Source: Dermacentor variabilis
Taxonomy: Eukaryota > Arthropoda > Arachnida > Ixodida > Ixodidae
DNA: 64,000 bases
Direction: 5' to 3'
NCBI RefSeq assembly: GCF_050947875.1
Contig: NC_134569.1
Span: 208,389,627-208,453,626 of the forward strand
Part shown: piece by piece, positions 31,189-39,545 of the stretch
Numbering within the stretch: position 1 is the stretch's first letter
How the letters are laid out: every line of letters begins with the position of its first letter
The notes under the pieces: model-generated
Databases searched by the model: none
What the model saw: the letters and a program-made list of their open reading frames with translations, nothing else
What the model was told of the DNA's origin: nothing
Translations under genes and position numbers: made by a program

Positions 31189-31259
31189 GCTTTGGTGGTG
31201 CAGTGGCAGAATATTCCCATCCCACGCGAGTGGCCAGCGTTCGAATCTCAGTCGTCGCA
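31189..31259 (+). pseudogene. tRNA-Gly relic downstream of LINE C
   Basis: A 71-nt sequence that aligns end to end without gaps to the tRNA-Gly copies, keeping GGTGGT, CAGTGG, AGAATA, CCCACGCG, GTGGCC and GTTCGAA, but with many substitutions (anticodon arm ATTCCCATCCCAC). A T-run follows. It was probably inactivated long ago. LINE C's tail joins its first base. A SINE head is an alternative reading, but no SINE body follows. Confidence 0.75.
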
Positions 31260-33130
31260 TGCTTTTTTTTTTCTTTTTTTACAGCATAGTTAAGGGCTAC
31301 TTGCCCCGTTATCATATGCGCGTGTAGAAAAAAAATATTCCCGAAGATCGTGCAATGGGGGTCGGGCCGACCCCTGGCGAAGGTGCAGCTCGCCACGGGT
31401 CGCACGTACACAGCTTCGCTGGTTCGCTGCTCATTCTTCAGAGTGGAAGGGCTCCGAGTTCGTTTTCTTTTTGAGTTGCAATCTTTCGACATTTCCTATT
31501 TGTGTACTTTTTTCACGAACTGATACCTTTTGTCTATGTGTCCAGGACCATTCATGCTGCAGCTAGCGTAACGCCCGCGGGCTTGGTCTTGTTGTCTGGG
31601 CGTTTCCTTTGTGCACAGACCTGTTCATATTTTTTCCCTACGAGAGGTGGCTATATAGAGTTACTCTATATGGTACCATATGCAGTACGTATAATTGAAA
31701 TGAGTGTTTATGATATCTTGAAATATGCTGTATTATTTTTTCCTGATTCCATCGTTAGTCATTCCGCGTACTATGATTAAATAAACGCCTGCAGTCTTTC
31801 GTGAAGAAGACGCGTAAGTGGCGTGTTTTGCGGCACTCAAATCGAGTGCAATAAGTCGTTGGAGAATACATCAGTTTATATCTTGCATGAATTTGTTAAA
31901 TTGTTTAAAAGGGTTTGGCAAAATTCCTAATCACATATATTAGTTGTCTATTTGATAGCGATTATATCGATTTTGTTCGCTTTTTATGTGCTATTGATGC
32001 AGTTTACAGATTTGTGATACTGCTTTACTCTGCCGTGTTAGGGGTTGTAAACTTGATTCGTTTTGTGAAAATCTGCTGTTTTCGAATATATATTTGAAAT
32101 TAAAAATTGATTCGCCATCCCTGCCCTACGACAGTGGGTGTCCAGCGAACCTGTTGCAAAACCACCACTACTACTGCTGAGGGGAGTATGCAGTCCTTAA
32201 TTTACGGTTCGGATGCTTGTATTGAGCTTGCTTTTTTTATTGAAACTTATGCTGGTACTGTGTGTTCGCTTCATTTACTGAGCGCTTGTAGCCTCCGCCT
32301 TTTAGGGGTACGGGCCATTGCATTTTTTGCTTTATTACGGAAGTACGAGCCATTGCTAATGATGTATGCTTGTTTTACAGCGAAGCTGTTTATGGCTAGG
32401 GTTCCGCGGATTTTTATGTCCGTCAACAAACCTTTGTCAGCAAAAACAACATCAGCAATGGCTCGTGCCACTGCTTGCGCGTTCTTTCCTCGCCTTTTAC
32501 CGCAGCTGGCTCGTTGGCGCTCCTTGGCGTAACCGCGCTCGTGCCAGTGCTCGCGCGTACGTAGTCGTCTTCCACAGCTCTCTCCTTTGCCGCTCATTGT
32601 GCTAGCTTCCCACTTTGCCCTTCCCTCTGCGAAGACACCGGCCTACTGCCAGGCGGTGCGAGGATTTCGGTCCCAAATTTGCCTCGATATATCGCGAAAT
32701 GGAAACACGAATATATACAAACGCATTATAACATATGTATAACACCAATGAACGCGGATGTATAAAAAATGACCGCGCTTCCACTACTGTGGAGAGAGGT
32801 GCAAGTGAGGCCCTGGATCCGCGGCTCTTCGTTGTCGTAATGCCTCGGCTTCGCGCTCCCTCACGGCGAGGTCGGCACGTCGACGACGAGCCCTTTCCCG
32901 AGCGAGGTCCCGGCGGCGGTCATCAAACGCCGCCTATGCTTCGGCCTCCCCGTCTGACTGCCGGGTCTGAACTGGCGGGAAACGGCGGGCGCGAGGCGAG
33001 CGAACACGCGATCACACTCTTTCCCTCCGCCTCCTCCGGAGGGAGGGAGCATCTGTGATTGGCTCGCGCCTTGCGCTGCGTCTACTTCATCATATAACAC
33101 CCCGCTATAAAGGGCGCGGGGTATGATTCG
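31260..33130. other. Intergenic, repeat-derived, no gene recognised
   Basis: AT-rich to about 32250, then GC-rich from about 32780. A dispersed repeat fragment near 31408-31450 resembles 3128-3170 and 34471-34512, and GCTTGTAGCCTC near 32286 recurs near 34609. Open frames in the GC-rich part are not convincing. A TATA-like CTATAAAGGGC lies at about 33104 without a recognisable gene after it. Confidence 0.45.
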
Positions 33131-33142
33131 ACAGTGGCGGGA
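33131..33142 (+). repeat. Target-site duplication of LINE D, 5' copy
   Basis: ACAGTGGCGGGA, repeated at 34222-34233; similarity continues for a few bases (GCG versus TCG). Confidence 0.75.
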
Positions 33143-33146
33143 GCGA

Positions 33147-34221
33147 GATGGCTCGGCATGTCTCTCGGTCATTCGGATTCTCCATAATGAATGATGTCCT
33201 AATAGCATAAACAAATCATATGGTGCATCACTAGCTGACTTTTTGAAAGGAAGGAACCGGTTACTATAAGATGTGAGCGGGTCTTTTTTGATAGTTCTTT
33301 GTAAAATGGACCCAAAAATGAAATGCGTTACTAGAAAAGGGGTTCTTGTGGGGAAGGAGGAAAGGCTAGCACTATTTTCCGCAACCCATGCGGGAGCACG
33401 GCTCAGTGCCTATACTACAATTATAAAGCAATGTTCGCTTGTCTCTGGTTGATTGTAAAGTCTACAATTCATATTCCAGGGTACAAATAGTCCTTTTTTC
33501 CTGAAGCCACGTTTTAAGTGGGAGGGTGGAGGTGTGCAGATTAAAGAAAAATGTTTTCGCTGTTCAGGTAATGCGCATTACATCCCCTAACTGAAGACGT
33601 CGTAGCAGTTGGAAAGAAAAATCGTGCTGAACCTTACCAAAGGCTTTGACAAGGTCGATCTGGAAAAGAGCTATTTGATTCATGCTGCCCTCTATGCACT
33701 CAAGGGCTGGACGTGTGATATGAACATTTGTCTGTATAGAGCGTCCTCGCATTCCCCATGTTTGATATTCAACTACTAATTTAGTAATTACTGTCTGTAA
33801 CCTATTTGTCAGTGCTTTTGCAAATATTTTGTAATCGACGTTACATAACGATATCGGCCTATATCCGTTTACTTTCTCTATTCATTATCACTGTTCGATG
33901 GTATTAAGGTTTTATGGCCTTGATAGAAAGGCGGAGGAAGCTCAACATATTGATAGGCTTCCTCGAAAAGCTGATGACGGACACACGAATTCCTGAAATG
34001 TTATATCTATCTTTCGAGAAGAGACTGCTCAAGAGAGTAGTGTGGTTGCTACCTTTGTTCCCGTACCTGAATGGCTTTCGCGCCTGGACGCTTGTGTTTG
34101 TTTGCCCAAATTTTGAACTTTCATTGGAATACGTACCATGTGTGCATTTGTTTCTCATGTATGTTCAAGTGTAATGTAACAATATTGGTTTGACACTACT
34201 TGCAATAAAGAAAAAAATTCC
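33147..34221 (+). mobile_element. LINE D, C-like copy with 5' inversion (twin priming)
   Basis: The segment 33147-34010 is the reverse complement of LINE C sequence from about 29815 to 30955, with an internal deletion. On the minus strand it reads the end of ORF2 (FMLLGHHSLWR) at the left and RT N-terminal sequence at the right, with QIDLVKAFGKV (33622-33660). The segment 34011-34215 is in direct orientation and corresponds to LINE C 30968-31170, ending AATAAAGAAAAAAA. The inverted part stops within about 15 bp of where the direct part starts in LINE C coordinates, as expected for twin priming. Target duplications of 12 bp flank it. Confidence 0.85.
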
Positions 34222-34300
34222 ACAGTGGCGGGATCGGTTAGCGTGGTGTTCTCGCAAACCCCCGAGGTCCGACAATCCGGCAAGCAATTCTTATCGCGTG
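34222..34300 (+). other. tRNA-like sequence (SINE head or tRNA relic) after LINE D
   Basis: Begins with the target-duplication bases and has an A-box-like GATCGGTTAGCGTGG, a possible anticodon hairpin (CTCGCAAACCCCCGAG) and a damaged B box ending AATCC. It is too degraded to name an isotype. It matters because LINE D's tail abuts it. Confidence 0.4.
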
Positions 34301-34890
34301 GCTTGAGTTTTTTCTTACGGCAACACCGACGCCGACACGAGTGAGGCAATTCAAGCTTCGCTTGAAAAGTGTGCGTGCGTGTACGTTTCGTCTCGATGCC
34401 CACCGATCAAGACAGTATATGTGTTCGTACCTTTGTTCACAATTATGTGCCACCTTTTTGTCGTGTGCTACGCAGCTTCGCTGGTCATCAACCTTCACGG
34501 AGTGGAATGGCTCGTGATCTTGAGCTCGTTCTTTGTTAAAACGTACGCTGTTCTGTACGTTCTATGCGCAGTTATGTGAATGTGCGTACTGTTCACCTTA
34601 ACGGAGTGCTTGTAGCCTCTGCATTACGAGCTGGATTAGCTACTGCTGATGATGATAATTTCTGCTCGCCGACGGACACGAAAAATGCCGCCTACCGAGA
34701 GGATAACTTCGCTGTAAGGAATTGACGCCTTAAATAAATAAAGTCCGCTGCCAACAGCCACTCCATTTGAGCACTTTCACTGAAATGCAATAAACCTCAT
34801 CAAATTTCGTGAAGTGGTTGCATTTAGATATTGAGCCCACGAGCTAAATAAAGCCTAATGTTAAAAGAATCGCTTAGTCCTCACTATCAC
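34301..34890. other. Intergenic, dispersed-repeat fragments
   Basis: Contains the repeat near 34471-34512 (CAGCTTCGCTGGTCATC), shared with 3128 and 31408, and a block near 34590-34640. No gene is seen. Confidence 0.45.
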
Positions 34891-35316
34891 TTCCATCATC
34901 GTGATAAAAACTTTATTGTACAGACATCACTTTCCGTCTAGCGCCAGGAATCGTTCAGTCCTCGCTATCACTTTCCGTGCCGCGCCACTCGTGGAAATTT
35001 TGCGCAGTGGGCTGCATCGCCTTGTGGCTGGCCTGATACAACCGCAGCGGTGGCGCCCCTAGTGGTGCGACACCTCTGCGCTCGCGAAACCAGCCTGATA
35101 ATCGCTCAAAATTGGGGCCTCTATCAATGCAGCTGCAGGTTACCTCAAATTTAGCTTTACAGACTTTTGCAATGGTTATTGCTGCTTTCAATTCCTTCAA
35201 ACGCTCAACGCAATTTCCTCAGAGGCAAAAGTAACCTTCAGTCGTCGTCAACTCCGCACCGGCGCCGCTTGTCGGATCGCCAGAGGTGTGCACCGATGTC
35301 GCGACGCTGTCCCGGC
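34891..35316 (+). repeat. Array flank and promoter region of U1 copy 4
   Basis: From about 35025 this matches the upstream parts of other U1 units (CAGCGGTGGCGCC, CAGCTGCAGGTTACC). The last 80 bp hold the conserved pre-U1 block, with GACGCTGTCCCGGC immediately before the RNA, a small variant of GACGCTGCCTCGGC. Confidence 0.7.
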
Positions 35317-35480
35317 ATACTTACCTGGTGCCGGGGTAACCGTGATCAGCGAGGCGGTGCCCCCAGGGAGAGGCGCGGGCATTGCACTGCGCCCGTGCTG
35401 ACCCCTGCCACTACCCCAAACTGGGGCAGATGGGGCATGCAATTTTTGGTAGTGGGGGACTGCGTTCGCGCTATCCCCCT
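35317..35480 (+). ncRNA. U1 spliceosomal snRNA, copy 4
   Basis: 164-nt U1 identical to copies 2, 3 and 5, with an intact 5' end, Sm site and terminal hairpin and ATTCCAAAAATAG-like flank (TTCCAAAAATAG). It lies upstream of a tRNA-Gly instead of only downstream, revealing the tandem order of the array. Confidence 0.95.
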
Positions 35481-35941
35481 ATCCATACGAAGTTCCAAAA
35501 ATAGTTGCCGATTCCAGTGTATCGCCTCGACGGGCTTTGCAAAGCCGTCGTTGTCCGCCCGGGCACCGCAGCGTTTCGCTCAAGATCCCTCCATAATTTT
35601 AATGGTAGCGACATCTGCCGCGCGCGCCATCTAGGAAGTTCGCATGTTTCTACGATCTTCAGGGCAGTTGTTCGCAAACTGAGACGCAGTTTGCACGGTC
35701 GACTGAACACCCTTGTTCGGGCAGTGGTCACCACAGCGAACGCCAAATTCATTTCTGCAGCTGGCGAGTGTACTTAGCCCCCTTTCAAGCGACAGCGACC
35801 CTGCCGAAGTAACGATTAGGTGGCACCATAGTCTCCTAGATTTTTTCTGTGCCTGCCGGATGACCGTAAAACGGCCGACGCTCACATGCCACTACACTAC
35901 ACTGTGTCCTGCACTGACCAGCGGCACCATTTCGCCATGTC
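35481..35941 (+). repeat. Array spacer from U1 to tRNA-Gly
   Basis: 461 bp linking U1 copy 4 to tRNA-Gly copy 5. From about 35637 it matches the tRNA upstream flanks at 1-484 and 10138-10601. No gene. Confidence 0.75.
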
Positions 35942-36012
35942 GCGTCGGTGGTTCAGTGGTAGAATACTCGCCTGCCACGCGGGTGGCCCGGGTTCGATTC
36001 CCGGCCGACGCA
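35942..36012 (+). tRNA. tRNA-Gly(GCC), copy 5
   Basis: Intact 71-nt tRNA-Gly (GCC), with both internal promoter boxes and a T-run downstream. It sits between U1 copies 4 and 5 with its native flanks, making this the only complete U1-tRNA-U1 stretch in the window. Confidence 0.94.
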
Positions 36013-36738
36013 TGTTTTTTTTTTCCCCTACATTCGAGTCAGTGTCTTTTCTTTTTATATTAGCAGCCGATTCCTATTTACATATTCTGTGGAATATCTT
36101 GCGTCTACCAGGCTGCAGTTACTCAAACTGCATGCTGCCGGCCCCAACGCATTGTCAAACTTGTCACGAGTTCAGGAGACGAAGCCAAGGCGACGACAAG
36201 TTCGCACTGTGTCGTACCTTACCCGCGGAAATCTGGGCAAATTGTGTTGTGCACAGACAGGTTGATGTTTCTGTTTTTTTTTTTAAGATGTAGCTCTGCA
36301 GTTAGCGAATTGCGCATGATACCCTAAAGCCGAGTGGTTATTCGTTCAAGAAATTGACCGCACAGCAGTCGAGGAGTTAAACGAATCGTTCTGTCCTCAC
36401 GCACACATTTCGTCTATCGCCACTTGTAGGAATGTGAGCGGTCGTCTCCATCGCCGGGTGGCTGGATCATTGTGTTTTGAAAACGTCCTTGGGCTGCCTG
36501 ATACGAAGAGAGATATCTTGAAAAGACGAGCTCGGATACGACCGCAGCGGTGGCGCCTCTGGTGGCGTGAGAACTTCTCTGCGTTCGCAGAAACTAGTGG
36601 TAATCACTCAAAATTGCTGCCTCTCTCAGTACAGCTGCAGGTCACGCAAAATCTAGCTTTACAGACTTCTGCAATGTAGACTTCTGCTTTCAGTTTCTTC
36701 CAAAGCGCATCGAATTGTATGCAAAGGCAAAAGTAATC
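36013..36738 (+). repeat. Array spacer between tRNA-Gly and U1 (copy 5)
   Basis: Paralogue of the other tRNA-to-U1 spacers, somewhat more diverged in its first half. No gene. Confidence 0.75.
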
Positions 36739-36818
36739 TTCAGTCGTCGTCAGCTCCGCACCGGCGCCGCTTGTCGGATCGCCAGGGGTGTGCACCGATG
36801 TCGCGACGCTGCCTCGGC
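36739..36818 (+). promoter_or_regulatory. Conserved U1 upstream region, copy 5
   Basis: Conserved block ending GACGCTGCCTCGGC before the U1 start. Putative promoter. Confidence 0.55.
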
Positions 36819-36982
36819 ATACTTACCTGGTGCCGGGGTAACCGTGATCAGCGAGGCGGTGCCCCCAGGGAGAGGCGCGGGCATTGCACTGCGCCCGTGC
36901 TGACCCCTGCCACTACCCCAAACTGGGGCAGATGGGGCATGCAATTTTTGGTAGTGGGGGACTGCGTTCGCGCTATCCCCCT
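36819..36982 (+). ncRNA. U1 spliceosomal snRNA, copy 5
   Basis: 164-nt U1 identical to copies 2-4. The first changes appear just outside the RNA (CTGTCCATATG instead of CTATCCATACG). Its 3' flank resembles that of copy 4 (GACGGGCTT near 37031) and not those of copies 1-3, giving two flank subtypes. Confidence 0.95.
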
Positions 36983-37189
36983 GTCCATATGAAATTCCAA
37001 AAATAGTTGCCACTTCCGCTGGATCACCTCGACGGGCTTCGCGCAGCTGATGTCCTCCCGGGTACTGCATCGCTTCGCCGTGCGTCCCCTTTAGAACGGT
37101 GCGGTGGGTTGGCCACCCAGGTCTTGCTATTATATTGCGTAAGTCCTACCTAGGTTAAACTGTAAACAAACAAACAAGAAAAAAACCTT

Positions 37190-37482
37190 AACCTTAGGGT
37201 TACCCTTCGACTTCTACAAGCCCGTGCGTACCCTAACCTCGCGGTTCTTCATGCCATATACCCTGAAAGATATCCCAGTGCGGACTGACCTGCCTGTGGA
37301 CTAAGGGCAACATTGGACCATGTGTTGTGGAAGTGTGAAGCCATCGGCTCCTCCTTCAGCGAGGATAGGTGGGCTGCGCTCTTGGGCAGCCCCGAACTCG
37401 ACGACCAAACCCTGGCCGTCCAGAGTGTCCGCGATCGGGCCGTGAAGCTCGGCTTGGCGGTCCCTGCGTGGTACTAGCCGGG
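37190..37482 (+). mobile_element. 3' end of a LINE ORF2 (Jockey/I-like)
   Basis: On the + strand, fragments read RLLQARAYPNLAVLHAIYPE and then, after frame changes, HVLWKCEAIGSSFSEDRW, SPELDDQTLAVQSVRDRA and a stop at about 37480. This is the C-terminal Cys/His tail and end of a LINE ORF2. RT is absent: a 5'-truncated insertion. The preceding 36983-37189 holds the end of the array flank and nothing else recognised. Confidence 0.65.
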
Positions 37483-37639
37483 TGGTGCGGGGTCTTCCCT
37501 GCGTCTTCTCGGGACCGAAAAAGAGTTACTACACTCAACAAATTTTCTGATCGCCTATTGCGATCTGTGCTCTTGTACGTCTCAGTTCTTTTTCGTTTCC
37601 CTACTTTTCTTTCTCCAATCGCCTCTTACTAATGCCTAT

Positions 37640-38795
37640 TGCAGAAATGTTTACTTTCCACTGCTCTCGGTGAGCCCAAGGGTTTCAAGGAGGCTAGTGG
37701 TACCTAAATCGACCGCTGGGTAGACGTCTTCACATTCTAATAAAACGTGGTCCATAGTTTCCCTAGCTTTACCGCAGCAAGCACATGTTTCTTCCTTCTT
37801 ATATCTCGCTTTATAGGTGCGTGTTCTAAGGCGTCCCGATCTCGCTTCGAAAAGTAATGATTTTGCCTTTGAGTTATCATAAATTTTTTCTTTCCTTATT
37901 TCCTTTTTTTCCTCTTAAGTAGTTACTCATGGCAGGTTTCTTTTCCATTGCCGCCACCCATGAGATTATTTTAGCCTCTCTGACTTTCTGCTTCACGTTC
38001 TTTGTTGCTTTGTTGCACACACTATAGGCCGCATACTTGCTGGTAAGTTTCCTAGTTCTTTTCCTCCACTGTGAAACAATGTTTTTCCTGTACAGATACC
38101 TCAACACTCTCCCAGCCCATTTACTTTCTTCCATATTCCTCAGCCGTTCCTCATACTCAATTTTATTGCGAGCTTCCCTCACTTCAAAACTAGTCCGGCC
38201 CATATCACCGTGCGCAGCTTCATTTGTAGTCTTCCCGTGAGCGCTCAACGCTAGGCGACCTACTGACCTTTGGTTCCCATCGAGTCCTGATTGTACCCTG
38301 ATTTAAAGCAAACAACCGCATTTCCTAAAGTAAGTCCTGGAACCACTACACCTTTCCACATACCTCGAAGGACCTCGTACCTATTGTATCCCCATAGCAT
38401 ACTGTGCGTCATTATGGCTGCATTTCTCTTCCCCTTCATTGTTATTGTTTTTCCTGTGTTTCCATACATATATTGCCTTCGTTTATCCATATACCAAGGT
38501 ATTTGTATTGTTACCCGAGGTATTTCCTGTCCCTGTATCGCCACTGTCTGTTCACTGTTTTCATTGAATACCATAACACCTGATTTTCTTACACTAAATT
38601 TCAAACCTAAATTGTTGCCTTCCTGTCTACAGATATTAGCCAGACGTTCAAAATCACTTTGCTTGTTAGCTAGCAACACAATGTCGTCCGCATAAAATAA
38701 AGCTGCTGCTCTACTACTGTACCCGCCTGTTTGTATGAGATTAAACCCGATCTTACTTCCTTCTAGCGCCCTCTCTATCCTCCCATGTGCTGCCA
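37640..38795 (-). pseudogene. LINE reverse-transcriptase fragment, minus strand
   Basis: Minus-strand RT part of another LINE. From 38770 downward it reads GFNLIQTGGYSSRAAALFYA with the YADD active site at 38683-38694, then DIVLLANKQSDFERL, LGLKFSVRKSGVMVFNENSE, KRNAAIMTHSMLWGYNRYE and VVVPGLTLGNAVVC. After a frameshift near 38260 a Lys/Arg-rich stretch follows, then a C-terminal Cys motif (CACC, near 37790) followed by a LECEDVY-like end. N-terminal RT and endonuclease are missing. It resembles RT proteins common in ticks; the clade is not assigned. Confidence 0.75.
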
Positions 38796-38799
38796 GGGC

Positions 38800-39165
38800 T
38801 GGAGCCAGGGCTCTGCCCCGCCATCTGATGGCCTCCGCACAGCCACTCATGGCGCACTGTTTCGTCCTCAGTGCACCAGAGGGCAGTACCGTCGATGACG
38901 TAATTGACGTCCCAGCCGTGACCTTCGGTTGCGATGCTCTACCAATTGAAATGCCGTGAAATGCGAAGGTTGTGGGTTCGGTTCCCACCTGCGGCAAGTT
39001 GTTTTTTCATCCACTTTAATTTCAATTAATTTATCGTTTCATCATTTCATTTATTAAGCACAAGTAATTTCCCCTATGTTGTCCTTGGTGTCAGTGTGTT
39101 TGTTGGCTTCTTATGATATGACTAATAAAAATCGGGCCCCTCGGTTAACCCCCTTTCTTCTCGTT
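38800..39165 (+). mobile_element. tRNA-derived SINE with inverted head
   Basis: The right part (from about 38950) carries the T-arm region GGTTGTGGGTTCGGTTCCC followed by CACCTGCGGCA and a tail with CATCCACTTTAATTTC, matching the SINE at 39391. Just before it, ATGCTCTACCAATTGA is the reverse complement of a tRNA D-arm, so a second head in the opposite orientation is fused to it. 38800-38945 may be the body of that inverted partner. Confidence 0.6.
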
Positions 39166-39390
39166 TATTACATAACGAGGGTCTCGAATCCAGCTACATT
39201 GATGCCTTCAGGTAGCATATGTGCGTTTATTGACCAGTTGCCTTCACCCAAAAAAGATCATGTTCTCGTGACGCCTGCGGCAAGAAGGACGTTCCACGTC
39301 CGCCGCCAAGGTCTGTGAGTGGTGGCGCTGGCTAACACTCCCAAGGTTCTACTAGGACACATAAATACCCAAGAAAGTGGATGGGGAAAC

Positions 39391-39545
39391 AGCGCCGCGG
39401 TAGCTCAATTGGTGGAGCATCGCACGCGAAATGCGAAGGTTGTGGTTTCGGTTCCCACCTGCGGCAAGTTGTTCTTTCATCCACTTTAATTTCAATTAAT
39501 TTATCGTTTCACCATTTCATTTATTTCATTTCATTCCCTTGCCTT
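39391..39545 (+). mobile_element. tRNA-derived SINE
   Basis: tRNA-like head GCCGCGGTAGCTCAATTGG with a D-arm, an anticodon arm TCGCA-CGCGAAA-TGCGA, a T-arm and a matching acceptor CTGCGGC. An AT-rich tail (CATCCACTTTAATTTC, then TTCATTTCATT) follows. The usual U at position 33 is absent, so I take it as a SINE head, not a working tRNA. Sequence before it (39166-39390) holds no gene and may belong to the same composite repeat. Confidence 0.7.

Noticed and set aside
32735..33058. GC-rich 107-codon frame and TATA-like site at about 33104 as a host gene
   Set aside because: Composition alone explains the open frames on both strands; no motif was found and no conserved product can be named.
37190..37210. 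CCTTAACCTTAGGGTTACCC as an interstitial telomere repeat
   Set aside because: Only one or two imperfect units, and the arthropod telomere repeat TTAGG is not tandemly arranged here; it lies within LINE 3' sequence.
39391..39464. Functional tRNA with a CGA-like anticodon
   Set aside because: It folds as a tRNA but lacks U33 and continues into a SINE tail that is shared with the repeat at about 38950.
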